Shown: in pieces, positions 7,157-15,104 of the stretch | Numbering within the stretch: position 1 is the first letter of the stretch | Layout of the letters: every line of letters starts with the position of its first letter | From: Nioella sp. MMSF_3534 | GTDB taxonomy: Bacteria; Pseudomonadota; Alphaproteobacteria; Rhodobacterales; Rhodobacteraceae | Direction: 5' to 3' | Assembly (NCBI RefSeq): GCF_030732985.1 | Contig: NZ_JASHJX010000045.1 | Span: 1-33,344 of the forward strand | Length of the DNA stretch: 33,344 nt | Translations under genes and position numbers: made by a program | Notes under the pieces: generated by a model | What the model was told of the DNA's origin: nothing | What the model saw: the letters and a program-made list of their open reading frames with translations, nothing else | Databases searched by the model: none

Positions 7157-8293
7157 ATGTTGATCCTGCGCGCGATTTCCCTGTCCCGTCATGACCTTCC
7201 GGCCTTTGCGGCGCAAGGCATCTACTGGGGTGCTTTCGCCGCCTATGTGCCGCAGATCAAGGCCCATATCGGGGCCAGCGACGGCGCCTTCGGCCTTGCG
7301 ATGCTTGTCACCGCGGCGGGTGCGGTGACGGCGATGCTGTCTGCGCCTGTCTTCGCGGCGCGGTTCGGGCGCTATGCCGTGTCGCTTGCATCCGTTCTGC
7401 TGGCACTGGCGTTTCAGGCCCCGATGTGGGTTGCGTCGGTGCCGGTTTTCGCGGCGCTGATGTTCTTTGCCGGTGCCGGGTCGGGATTGCAGGACGTGGT
7501 GATGAACACACGCCTGTCGCGCACGGAATCGCGCCTCGGGGCATCCCTGATGAACCTCAATCACGCGATGTTTTCCTTCGCTTACGCGGCCTCCGCCATT
7601 TCCGCGGGTCTGGCACGAGAGGCGGGGCTGCCGCCCGCGCCGGTCTTCGCCACGCTTGGGCTGCTGACGCTGATTGCCTCGGCGTTCATGATGTCGGGGG
7701 ATGGCGCGGAAACCCATGGCACGGCTAAGGCCGCGCGTGGCCGCTTTGGCGGCGTGGTGCTGTGGGGTGGGCTGATCGTGCTGGTGGCATTCCTTGCGGA
7801 AAACGCGACCGAGGGCTGGTCGGCCCTGCATGTGGAACGCACCCTGGGTGGCGGCGCGGCAGAGGGCGCGCTTGGTCCCGCGATGCTTGGCCTGACCATG
7901 GGAATCGGGCGCTTCACCGGGCAGCTGGTGGTGGGCCGCCTGTCGGAAACCCGCGTGGTGTTCTGGAGCGCGCTGGTCACCGCCTGCGGAGCCTTGCTGG
8001 CGGCCATCGCTCCGGTGCCCTTGGTGGCATATGCCGGGTTTGCCATTCTGGGGCTCGGAGTGTCCACCATCGCACCGATGCTGCTGGCGCTTGCCGGGCG
8101 TCTGGCCAGCGATGACGCGCGGGCCTATGTCATCAGCCGGGTCACGACCATCGGCTATTTCGGCTTCTTCATCGGGCCGCCGATCATGGGCTTCATCTCG
8201 CAAGGCTTCGGCCTGCGGATGTCCTTCGGCTTCGTGGCGCTGCTGCTGTTGCTGATCCCCGGCTTTCTGGCGCTGATGCGCCGGGCGGGTTAG
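7157..8293 (+). CDS. MFS transporter
   Basis: This encodes about 378 residues from ATG 7157, with twelve predicted membrane segments and no large soluble domain. The open frame extends to a TTG at 7094, but the AAAGGGG there is only two bases from that codon and the extra 21 residues are not hydrophobic, so I prefer the ATG, although it lacks a good Shine-Dalgarno sequence. An internal segment (SLASVLLALAF, then GAGSGLQDVVMNTRLSRTE) resembles the YbjJ-like branch of the major facilitator superfamily. The substrate cannot be told. The gene end overlaps the convergent SH3-like gene by 4 bases. Confidence 0.85.
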   Translation: MLILRAISLSRHDLPAFAAQGIYWGAFAAYVPQIKAHIGASDGAFGLAMLVTAAGAVTAMLSAPVFAARFGRYAVSLASVLLALAFQAPMWVASVPVFAALMFFAGAGSGLQDVVMNTRLSRTESRLGASLMNLNHAMFSFAYAASAISAGLAREAGLPPAPVFATLGLLTLIASAFMMSGDGAETHGTAKAARGRFGGVVLWGGLIVLVAFLAENATEGWSALHVERTLGGGAAEGALGPAMLGLTMGIGRFTGQLVVGRLSETRVVFWSALVTACGALLAAIAPVPLVAYAGFAILGLGVSTIAPMLLALAGRLASDDARAYVISRVTTIGYFGFFIGPPIMGFISQGFGLRMSFGFVALLLLLIPGFLALMRRAG

Positions 8294-8802
8294 TCGAAGA
8301 CCTCTCCGGGGTCGACGCCCCAAAGCGTGTCCATCGGCACCCACCCGCGATGACCGCCCACGTTCAGGCGGCACCAGCTGCCGTTGCATTCATCGAGGAA
8401 GGCAATCACCCCAAGCTCGGCCTGAGCGGTCACGGGAGAGGCCGGGTCGGGCCGCTGATGCAGTTCCAGCATGTCGACCTCGACAATCGCGGTACGTATG
8501 CCTGACAGCAGCGAATAATGCATCCAGCCGCCCGCCCCGTCGCGGTCGATCACCCGGCGCCAGTGTTCATGTTCGGCCACCACCTGCATCGGCATGTTGC
8601 GGCGCTGGAACACCCAGTCGATCCTGTGGCTGCGCGAGGGTCCGCGCCGTGCGAAAGCCTCTGACGCCTGGATCGAGACATAGCGGGGCAGGGGGAACCC
8701 CGTCACGGGACCACGCGCCTCGGCCTCCTGCGCGGTGGCGGCCGTGGCCATCAGACCCAGAATCATCGCCAGGATCACGCCCGATATCTTGCGCTTCGTC
8801 AT
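8290..8802 (-). CDS. Exported SH3-like domain protein
   Basis: This is a 170-residue exported protein. ATG 8802 is preferred over the GTG two codons earlier. A signal peptide (residues 1-24, cut near ATA-QE) precedes two SH3-like (bacterial SH3) repeats. The first is around RYVSIQASEAFARRGPS to GGWMHYSLLSG, the second from VEVDMLELHQRPD to GHRGWVPMDTLWG. Both repeats end in the typical G-W-x-(H/P) element. Bacterial SH3 proteins of this kind usually sit in the periplasm and are thought to bind peptidoglycan or peptide. The role here is unknown. The gene converges with the MFS gene and diverges from the dehydrogenase gene. Confidence 0.8.
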   Translation of the reverse strand: MTKRKISGVILAMILGLMATAATAQEAEARGPVTGFPLPRYVSIQASEAFARRGPSRSHRIDWVFQRRNMPMQVVAEHEHWRRVIDRDGAGGWMHYSLLSGIRTAIVEVDMLELHQRPDPASPVTAQAELGVIAFLDECNGSWCRLNVGGHRGWVPMDTLWGVDPGEVFD

Positions 8803-8948
8803 CTGCACTGCCTGCCCGCACCTGTGCCGCTGTTTCGCGGTCTTGATCGGTGTTTTTGTCGCTGTTGGGGTGCTGTGTCTTGCACCCCTGCCTAGGATGA
8901 GAGAGTGTCACGGCAAGGGCTGAAATGCCAGAAAAAGGGAAAGACGGG

Positions 8949-9935
8949 ATGCCAGGTCAGAAGCTGAGTGTTGTCGTAACGCGACGGTTGCCCGAAGCGG
9001 TCGAAACGCGGATGTCCGAACTCTTTGACGTGGAGCTGCGCGAGGATGATCGCCCGATGACCCGGCAGGAGCTTGTCTCGGCCATGGGCCGGGCCGATGT
9101 GCTGGTGCCTTGCGTGACCGACCAGATCGACGCCGGATTGCTGGGACAGGCGGGTGATAAGCTCAAGCTCATCGCCAATTATGGCGCGGGTGTCGATCAT
9201 ATCGACGTGCACACTGCCCGCCAGCGGGGCATACTCGTGTCCAACACGCCCGGTGTGGTGACCGAGGACACCGCCGACATGACCATGGCGCTGATCCTTG
9301 CCGTCACGCGCCGCATCCCCGAGGGTCTGGCCGTGATGCAGGCGGGCAAATGGCAGGGCTGGTCTCCCACGGCCTTCATGGGCGGGCGCATCGGCGGCAA
9401 GCGGCTCGGGATTCTGGGCATGGGCCGGATCGGTCAGGCGGTGGCCCGGCGCGCGGCGGTGTTCGGAATGCAGGTGCACTATCACAACCGCCGCCGCCTG
9501 CATGAAGATATCGAGGCCGATCTGGAGGCGACCTATTGGGAAAGCCTCGACCAGATGATTGCGCGGGTCGATATCCTGTCGATCAACTGCCCGCACACGC
9601 CCTCGACCTTTCACCTGATGAATGCCCGTCGGCTGAAGCTGATGAAACCCACGGCGGTGATCGTGAACACGTCGCGTGGCGAGGTCATCGACGAAAATGC
9701 CCTGACGCGGATGCTGCGGTCCGGTGATATTGCCGGGGCAGGTCTCGACGTGTTCGAACACGGCAAGGACGTGAATCCGCGCCTGCGAGAGCTGGAAAAC
9801 GTGGTGCTGCTGCCGCATATGGGATCGGCCACGCTGGAAGGGCGCGAGGAGATGGGCGAAAAGGTCATCATCAACATCAAGACCTTCGACGATGGCCACC
9901 GGCCGCCCGATCTGGTCGTGCCGAGCATGCTGTGA
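8949..9935 (+). CDS. D-2-hydroxyacid dehydrogenase (glyoxylate/hydroxypyruvate reductase type)
   Basis: This is an NAD(P)-dependent D-isomer-specific 2-hydroxyacid dehydrogenase of about 328 residues. ATG 8949 with AAAGGGA 8 bases upstream is preferred, although ATG 8925 with its own AAGGG remains possible. The N-terminal substrate domain contains the YGAGVDHIDV element. The nucleotide-binding fold is GILGMGRIGQAVARRA, with an NRRR stretch after the second strand that favours NADP(H). The catalytic triad is present: Arg in TSRGEVID, Glu in VFEHGKDVNPRL and His in LLPHMGSAT. Closest in style are GyaR-type glyoxylate reductases. Reduction of glyoxylate or hydroxypyruvate is the expected reaction, but the exact substrate is inference. 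Confidence 0.85.
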   Translation: MPGQKLSVVVTRRLPEAVETRMSELFDVELREDDRPMTRQELVSAMGRADVLVPCVTDQIDAGLLGQAGDKLKLIANYGAGVDHIDVHTARQRGILVSNTPGVVTEDTADMTMALILAVTRRIPEGLAVMQAGKWQGWSPTAFMGGRIGGKRLGILGMGRIGQAVARRAAVFGMQVHYHNRRRLHEDIEADLEATYWESLDQMIARVDILSINCPHTPSTFHLMNARRLKLMKPTAVIVNTSRGEVIDENALTRMLRSGDIAGAGLDVFEHGKDVNPRLRELENVVLLPHMGSATLEGREEMGEKVIINIKTFDDGHRPPDLVVPSML

Positions 9936-9949
9936 CCATCAGTCATCAT

Positions 9950-10035
9950 AAGAAAATTCCAGAATTTTCTTCCTGCCTCAAAATTCTTCCAGAAGAATTT
10001 TGGACCGGTTTGAAAATCCTTCGGGAAGGATTTTC
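9950..10035. repeat. Three consecutive perfect palindromes
   Basis: Three inverted repeats lie within 86 bases, each with only two unpaired central bases. They are AAGAAAATTC/GAATTTTCTT (9950-9971), CAAAATTCTTC/GAAGAATTTTG (9979-10002) and GAAAATCCTTC/GAAGGATTTTC (10012-10035). They are AT-rich in a GC-rich region. Copies one and two share AAAATTC, so arms of different hairpins could pair with each other. The array follows the dehydrogenase stop codon by 14 bases and ends 17 bases before the next start codon. It could be a terminator cluster, a dispersed palindromic repeat or a regulatory structure. Confidence 0.85.
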
Positions 10036-10052
10036 CGGCGCGCGTTGCGGTC

Positions 10053-10583
10053 ATGGCTAGGTTTGTCGTCCTGCCGGTCCTGATTGCCTTCGCCTGCCTT
10101 CTGGCGGGTCTCTACGGCATGGTTCACAACCAGATCAGCTATACGGTCGGTCCCGAGTATTTCCACGCTTTCAAGTTCCACCAGTTCAACATCGCCGAAG
10201 CGCTGCCATTCCGGGTTGGCGCAGCCATCGTCGGTTGGCGGGCAAGCTGGTGGATGGGGATTGTGATTGGTGTGCCGATTGCCGCCATAGGGCTGGCAAT
10301 GCCGACCACGGGCCAGATGGTTCGGACCTTCCTTGGCGTCTCGCTGATGGTTGTCGGGATCACACTGGTGCTTGGCGTGGCGAGCCTCGCAATTCCCGTC
10401 GACCCCTCGCAATACCACCATTTCAGAATTCCCTCGGGCGTCGAGGATGTAGAGGGCTTCGTGCTGGCGGGGCTGATGCACAACACGAGCTATCTTGCCG
10501 GTCTGATCGGACTTGTCGCGGGGGTGATCTTCATGCTGGTCGCGGTCATTCGCGCCCGTCGTCGGACCCGCCCCGGAGGCTGA
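10053..10583 (+). CDS. Hypothetical small membrane protein
   Basis: This is a 176-residue integral membrane protein that I do not recognise. Hydrophobic segments lie at about 4-24, 67-85, 92-114 and 142-166, giving probably four helices. A polar stretch rich in aromatic residues and His (about 25-60: HNQISYTVGPEYFHAFKFHQF) likely faces the periplasm, and a basic C-terminus (RARRRTRPGG) likely faces the cytoplasm. No convincing Shine-Dalgarno sequence precedes the ATG; the third palindrome of the upstream array ends 17 bases before it. It is on the same strand as the flanking dehydrogenase and the FAD/GcvT enzyme, but there is no evidence that they share a function. Confidence 0.65.
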   Translation: MARFVVLPVLIAFACLLAGLYGMVHNQISYTVGPEYFHAFKFHQFNIAEALPFRVGAAIVGWRASWWMGIVIGVPIAAIGLAMPTTGQMVRTFLGVSLMVVGITLVLGVASLAIPVDPSQYHHFRIPSGVEDVEGFVLAGLMHNTSYLAGLIGLVAGVIFMLVAVIRARRRTRPGG

Positions 10584-10712
10584 TCGACTGCGCTTGTCGC
10601 GAAAAACCCGGGCGCGTGTCGGATTCTCGCGTTATCTGGTCGGCTGGCCTTCGCACCGACCTGCGCAATTCGGCACATTACCGGCAGAAAATCTGGCCCG
10701 GAGTCGCGCCCA

Positions 10713-13220
10713 ATGAAAACCCAAGTCAAAGCCCTTGTCGTCGGTGGTGGTGCCGTCGGCACCTCGATCGCCTATCACCTTGCCAAAGCTGGCTGGGACG
10801 ATGTCATGCTGCTGGAACGTGATGAGCTGACCTCCGGCTCCACCTGGCACGCCGCTGGCCTTCTGCCGCTGTTCAACATGAGCTACGCGACAACCCATAT
10901 CCACCAGTACTCGGTCGATTTCTACAAGACCCTGGAAGAGGAAACCGGTCTGAATGCGGGCTTTGCCGTCGTCGGTAACCTGCGCATGGCGCAGACGCAG
11001 GAGCGTATGGATGAATACATGCTCTATGCCTCCACCGCCGAAACCTGCGGTGTGAAATACGAATGGCTGACCCCCGACCAGATCAAGGAACGCTGGCCGC
11101 TGATTGAGACCTCGGACCTCAAGGGCGCGATCTATCACACCGAGGACGGCTACATTAACCCCGCCGACGTGACCCAGGCGATGGCCAAGGGCGCCCGTCA
11201 GCGCGGGGTGGAGATCGTGCGCAAGATGCAGGCTGACGCGTTCCATTGGAATGGCACGCATTGGGAAGTGACCTGCACCAAGATGGTGGAAAAGGGCGGC
11301 AACCTCGTGCCCTCCGACGAACAGGTCGTCATCACCGCCGAACATGTGGTGACCGCATCGGGCAACCACGCGCAGCGCACCGCGAAGATGCTGGGGATCA
11401 AGATGCCCGCGATCCCGGTGGAGCACACCTTCATCGTCATGGACAAGGACCCGGAGCTGGTCAAATGGCGGGAAGCGGGCAATCCCGAGCACCCCGTCGT
11501 GCGCGATGCCGACAATGAATCCTACGCCCGCGAAGAACGTGGCGGCTGGATCCTGGGCATCTACGAACATGGCGCGCCTGCCCGCTTTGAATATGGCGTG
11601 CCGGACAGCTTCCGCGCCGACCTGTTCCCGCTCGATCTGGACCGGATCGCCGACCAGTACATGGCGATGGCAGAGCGGGTTCCTTCCTGCGCCGAATCCG
11701 GCCTCAAGGACGACTTCAACGGCCCGATCTGCTACACGCCCGACGGCAACCCGCTGGTCGGCCCCGCACCGGGCCTGCGCAACATGTGGCTGGCCGAGGG
11801 CTTTTCCTTCGGGATCACGGCGGCTGGCGGCACCGGCTACTACCTCGCCCAGATGATGGTCGACGGCGAAGCCGAGATCGACATGGCATCGCTCGACCCC
11901 AAGCGCTATTCGCAGAACTGGATGACCACCGAATTCGCGGCGCGCAAGAACGAGGAATGCTACGAACACGTCTATATCCTGCACCACCCGGATGAAGAAC
12001 GCGAAGCCTGCCGCCCGCTGCGCACCGCCCCTGCCTATGACCGGCAGAAGGCGCTTGGCGCGCAATTCGGCTTCGTCAACGGCTGGGAACGCCCCAACTA
12101 TTACGGCCCCCTCGATGCGCCCGAGAATTTCGACCACGACGCACGCAGCTTCCGCCGTGGCGGCTGGTGGCAATACGCGGTGGAAGAGGCCAAGGCGATC
12201 CGCGAGGGCGTGGGCCTGATCGACGCGACCGCCTTCACCAAGCACGTGGTCAAGGGCCCCGGCGCGACGGCCTTCCTCGACTGGTTCACCTGCAACAAGC
12301 TGCCGAAAGTGGGCCGGATCAACCTGACCTACGCGCTGACCAGCGCGGGCACCACGCGCACCGAATACACCATCGTGCGCAATGGCGAGAACAATTACTA
12401 TCTCGTCTCCGCCGGGGCCTGGACGGAGTATGACGCCGACTTCCTGCGCAAGGCGGCCGAGGACAAGATGGAGGAGTTCGGCTATATCGAGATCCAGGAC
12501 GTGACCACGCAGTGGGGCGTTTTCGCCATCGCAGGACCGAAGTCGCGCGACGTTCTGAAAGAGGTGATCAAGGACGCCGATCCGGACACCGCGCTCTCGA
12601 ACAAGCGCTTCCCGTGGCTGTCGGCCCGTCAGATCGAACTGGGCATGTGCCCTGTGAACGCGATCCGCGTGGCCTATACCGGCGAGCTGGGATGGGAGCT
12701 CCATCACCCGATCGAAATGCAGAACTATCTGTTTGATCTGCTTGAAAAAGCTGGCGAAAAGCATGGCATGAAGCTGGTTGGTGCACGGGCGCAGAACTGG
12801 CTGCGGCAGGAGAAATCCTACCGAGCATTCGGCAACGAACTGGGCCGCGACGCGACCCCTGCCGAAGCCGATCTGCCGCGCTTCATCGACCTGTCGAAAG
12901 AGTTCCACGGCAAGGCCGAGATGGAAGCCAAGGGCATCCGCTCCAAATGCTGCACGCTGCTGATCGACGGGCCGGAGGATGCCGATCCCTGGGGCCGCGA
13001 AGTGCTTTATACGCCAGAGGGCGAGCGGGTTGGCCGCCTGACCTCGGGCGGTTATTCGGTGGCCTTCGGCAAGTCCATCGGCATGGGCTACGTCACCCCC
13101 GATCTGGCGGTGGAGGGGACCCGTCTGAAGGTCAAGATGCTCGATCAGTTGTGGGATGCGGTCGTGACCTGCGACAGCCCCTATGACCCGAAGAACGAGA
13201 CCATCCGCAAGGACGGCTGA
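10713..13220 (+). CDS. Dimethylglycine/sarcosine dehydrogenase-like FAD-GcvT protein
   Basis: This is an 835-residue two-part enzyme. Residues about 5-420 form a DAO-type FAD domain with GGGAVGTS (11-18), the ERDE segment after the second strand and GSTWHAAGL, where H46 corresponds to the histidine that carries covalent FAD in dimethylglycine dehydrogenases. Residues about 430-830 form a GcvT-like aminomethyltransferase domain (YTGELGWELHHP, LTSGGYSVAFGKSIGMGYV), which passes the oxidised methyl group to tetrahydrofolate. Expected role: oxidative demethylation of dimethylglycine, sarcosine or a similar N-methyl compound in betaine catabolism. The exact substrate is not visible. GGAG lies 9 bases before the ATG. 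No electron-transfer flavoprotein gene is adjacent. Confidence 0.85.
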   Translation: MKTQVKALVVGGGAVGTSIAYHLAKAGWDDVMLLERDELTSGSTWHAAGLLPLFNMSYATTHIHQYSVDFYKTLEEETGLNAGFAVVGNLRMAQTQERMDEYMLYASTAETCGVKYEWLTPDQIKERWPLIETSDLKGAIYHTEDGYINPADVTQAMAKGARQRGVEIVRKMQADAFHWNGTHWEVTCTKMVEKGGNLVPSDEQVVITAEHVVTASGNHAQRTAKMLGIKMPAIPVEHTFIVMDKDPELVKWREAGNPEHPVVRDADNESYAREERGGWILGIYEHGAPARFEYGVPDSFRADLFPLDLDRIADQYMAMAERVPSCAESGLKDDFNGPICYTPDGNPLVGPAPGLRNMWLAEGFSFGITAAGGTGYYLAQMMVDGEAEIDMASLDPKRYSQNWMTTEFAARKNEECYEHVYILHHPDEEREACRPLRTAPAYDRQKALGAQFGFVNGWERPNYYGPLDAPENFDHDARSFRRGGWWQYAVEEAKAIREGVGLIDATAFTKHVVKGPGATAFLDWFTCNKLPKVGRINLTYALTSAGTTRTEYTIVRNGENNYYLVSAGAWTEYDADFLRKAAEDKMEEFGYIEIQDVTTQWGVFAIAGPKSRDVLKEVIKDADPDTALSNKRFPWLSARQIELGMCPVNAIRVAYTGELGWELHHPIEMQNYLFDLLEKAGEKHGMKLVGARAQNWLRQEKSYRAFGNELGRDATPAEADLPRFIDLSKEFHGKAEMEAKGIRSKCCTLLIDGPEDADPWGREVLYTPEGERVGRLTSGGYSVAFGKSIGMGYVTPDLAVEGTRLKVKMLDQLWDAVVTCDSPYDPKNETIRKDG

Positions 13221-13245
13221 GGCGTGTTAACCGGGGGTGCCGCCC

Positions 13246-13283
13246 GTACACCGGGCGTACACCCCCTGTACACCCCCCGTACA
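13246..13283. repeat. Four GTACA motifs at exact 11-bp period
   Basis: GTACA occurs at 13246, 13257, 13268 and 13279, spaced exactly 11 bases apart, with C-rich spacers (unit roughly GTACACCCCCC). The GTAC cores are self-complementary and would lie on about the same face of the helix. The array starts 25 bases after the stop codon of the FAD/GcvT gene and lies before its terminator, so it is probably within the 3' untranslated RNA. It also lies about 210 bases upstream of the next gene. Confidence 0.8.
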
Positions 13284-13341
13284 GACGCGGCCCTGCAATC
13301 CGGCCAAGGGTTAAGGCGCGGAGCGATAGGTAAGAGACTGG

Positions 13342-13374
13342 AAAGACCTGCCAAACCGGCGGGTCTTTCTTTTT
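13342..13374 (+). terminator. Intrinsic terminator after the FAD-GcvT gene
   Basis: AAAGACC (13342-13348) pairs with GGTCTTT (13362-13368). The stem continues inward through a T-G pair and GCC/GGC, and CTTTTT (13369-13374) follows. It is a strong textbook intrinsic terminator about 120 bases after the stop codon. Confidence 0.85.
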
Positions 13375-13494
13375 GGCGCTTTGACATGCGGCGATGTGCC
13401 GAAGGGGTGCATTGCTGGTCTGACTGCATCGGGCTTTCCATCGGGCGAGTGCTCAGGCAGATTGCACCTTCAGGGAATGGTCTGGGGGATCGGC

Positions 13495-13875
13495 ATGGCA
13501 ACGGCGGCAGTGGTGATTGGTTTGGTGGCCTTCGGCTGGCTGACGCTGTTTCAGATCGCGCTGGCAGCGGGTGCGCCGATTGGGCACCTGGCCTGGGGCG
13601 GGGCCGCGCGGGTGTTGCCGACGGGTCTTCGGGTGGCGAGCGGTGTTTCCGTTCTGCTGGCGCTGCTTGGCTTGCTGACGGTTTCCGAGGCCGGCGGGGT
13701 GATCGCGCCGGTGCTGCCCGAGGGCTGGTTGCGGCCAAGCCTCTGGGGTCTGTCCGGCCTTTTCGGGCTGAGTGTGCTGACCAATCTTTTCGGCGCGCGC
13801 GGAGCGGAGCGGCTGCATGGCGTTCCATTGGCGTTGTTCTGCGCGGGGTCGTGTCTGGCGTTGGCTCTGTCCTGA
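13495..13875 (+). CDS. Small four-helix membrane protein, conserved hypothetical
   Basis: This encodes about 126 residues with four hydrophobic segments. ATG 13495 is chosen because GGGGG at 13484-13488 lies 6 bases upstream; ATG 13477 is the alternative, and the open frame extends further without coding character. The pattern FQIALAAGAPIGHLAWGG, then LPTGLRVASGVSVLLALLG and RPSLWGLSGLFGLSVLTNLFG matches a conserved family of small integral membrane proteins that I recall from many bacteria, whose function is unknown to me. It stands alone between a terminator and a convergent minus-strand gene, separated from that gene by a hairpin cluster. Confidence 0.7.
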   Translation: MATAAVVIGLVAFGWLTLFQIALAAGAPIGHLAWGGAARVLPTGLRVASGVSVLLALLGLLTVSEAGGVIAPVLPEGWLRPSLWGLSGLFGLSVLTNLFGARGAERLHGVPLALFCAGSCLALALS

Positions 13876-13884
13876 GTTCCGTGG

Positions 13885-13968
13885 GGAATGCCCCGGCCCA
13901 ATGCCCTTGCAAGGGCATTCCACGCGGCCCGTCAGGGCCGCGCGGGTCGATGCGCGCGAAGCCGCGCA
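13885..13968. repeat. Hairpin cluster between convergent genes
   Basis: AATGCCCTTG/CAAGGGCATT is a perfect 20-base palindrome (13900-13919). GGAATGCCC (13885-13893) can instead pair with GGGCATTCC (13913-13921), so the two folds exclude each other. CGCGGCCC/GGGCCGCG (13923-13942) forms an 8-bp stem with a GTCA loop, and TGCGCG/CGCGCA (13951-13968) a third stem. The cluster lies between two convergent stop codons, where a bidirectional terminator or an interspersed palindromic repeat is expected. There is no T-tract. Confidence 0.65.
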
Positions 13969-13978
13969 GCGAAATCCC

Positions 13979-14575
13979 TCAGCGCCGCAGGAACCGGCCC
14001 AGAACGTCATCCATGGCCGACCCGTCGCCATCGGCATCGAGCAGATCGTTCAGCATGCCAAGCCCGCCACCGCGCCGTTGGCCGCCGCCGCCAAGCAGTC
14101 CGCCGATCATCCCGGCCAACCCGCCGCCCTGGGCTTCTTGCTCCGCCGCGTCGATCTGGTCGTCTGGCATCTGCCGTTGCAGCCCGCCCTGTGCCATGGC
14201 CGCAAGCGCGGGCAGGAATTGGCTGACCAGATCGCGGTCAACGCCGGATCGCGCGGCGGCCTCCTCGGCCAGCCCCTCGGCCGCGTCCTGCCCACCAAGA
14301 AGTGCCGACAGAAAATCGCGCCCCTGCGCCTGACCGTCGGAACTGGCGGCTGCCTCGGCATCGTCAAAGAGCCCTGCCTGATCTTCGCCCCTAAGCCGCC
14401 CGAGCACATCGCCAAGCCCGCCGCTTTCCGCCCGCTGGCGCGCGGCCGACCCGATGGCGGGTGCCAGCAGCGATGTCAGGCTTTCGGCCTGCGCATCATC
14501 CAGCCCAAGCTGAGAGGCGAGCTGTCCCAGACCCTGACCGCCCTGTGCCTGTTGCAAAAGTCGCATGATCGACAT
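13979..14575 (-). CDS. DUF937 (YidB-like) family protein
   Basis: This is a 198-residue protein of the DUF937 family, of unknown function. It starts MSIMRLLQQAQGGQGLGQLASQLGLDDAQAESL, a helical DUF937 pattern, repeated loosely near residues 85-125 (FLSALLGGQDAAEGLAEEAAARSGV, then VSQFLPALAAMAQGGL). A Gly-rich, flexible region (about 145-175: GGGLAGMIGGLLGGGGQRRGGGLG) and an acidic segment with DADGDGSAMDD follow. It has no signal peptide or membrane helix. An AGGGG-type site precedes the ATG. It is the last gene of a minus-strand run, 104 bases after the CMD-family gene, so it may have its own promoter. Confidence 0.8.
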   Translation of the reverse strand: MSIMRLLQQAQGGQGLGQLASQLGLDDAQAESLTSLLAPAIGSAARQRAESGGLGDVLGRLRGEDQAGLFDDAEAAASSDGQAQGRDFLSALLGGQDAAEGLAEEAAARSGVDRDLVSQFLPALAAMAQGGLQRQMPDDQIDAAEQEAQGGGLAGMIGGLLGGGGQRRGGGLGMLNDLLDADGDGSAMDDVLGRFLRR

Positions 14576-14679
14576 GGTAATCCCCTTAATTTCAAATCTT
14601 GTGACCCGGTCAGGTCAGCACAGACGGGGGATCGGGGAAAGACGATTCGGGTTTCGCGTGGCAGACAGGCGGGAACAGG

Positions 14680-15039
14680 CTATTCAGCGGCTTTGGGGGA
14701 CAGGGCCGCGTGCAGCTCGTCATAGGCATCCATCGCCTTGGCCGCATACATCAGGGCCGGACCACCGCCCATCTGCACCGCCATGCCGAGCGCTTCGCCC
14801 AGTTCCTCGCGGCTGCCACCGGCGCGGATCAGCACCTCGATATGAAAATTCATGCACGGTTCACAGCTGTCGGCCACGGCGATGGCCACGGCAATCAGCT
14901 CCTTGGTTTTCACATCCAGAACGCCATCGGTCTTCACCACCGCGCTGACGCCCGCAAAGGCCTTTGTCACCTCGGGGATTGCCTTGTTCAGCTTGCGCAG
15001 CTGCCCGTGCATTTCGTCGCGTTTTTTCATCCAGCTCAT
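14680..15039 (-). CDS. Carboxymuconolactone decarboxylase (AhpD-like) family protein
   Basis: This is a 119-residue single-domain protein of the CMD/AhpD family. The redox-type motif C59-E-P-C62-M-N-F-H66 (C-x2-C-x3-H) is intact, which favours an AhpD-like thiol peroxidase or disulfide-relay role over decarboxylase activity. The ATG at 15039 has AGGAG 6 bases upstream. A much longer open frame covers this gene, but its N-terminal part is an Arg/Pro-rich shadow of the next gene. The protein is predominantly helical (LGMAVQMGGGPALMYAAKAMDAYDEL). It lies 65 bases downstream of the DUF938 gene on the same strand. The substrate is unknown. Confidence 0.85.
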   Translation of the reverse strand: MSWMKKRDEMHGQLRKLNKAIPEVTKAFAGVSAVVKTDGVLDVKTKELIAVAIAVADSCEPCMNFHIEVLIRAGGSREELGEALGMAVQMGGGPALMYAAKAMDAYDELHAALSPKAAE

Positions 15040-15104
15040 GGCGGTCTCCTGCTTTTGTTTCGGCCTGTCAGAACAGGTCGGCAGGGGCCGCGCCTTGACC
15101 GGGA

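Noticed and set aside
6983-8389. Long minus-strand frame opposite the MFS gene
   Set aside because: The Arg/Gln/His-rich composition is typical of a shadow frame, and it would overlap rplY and the SH3-like gene.
10632-12908. Very long minus-strand frame (758 codons) opposite the FAD-GcvT gene
   Set aside because: It is a GC-skew shadow: the plus-strand gene has full domain motifs and a ribosome-binding site, and the minus frame has neither.
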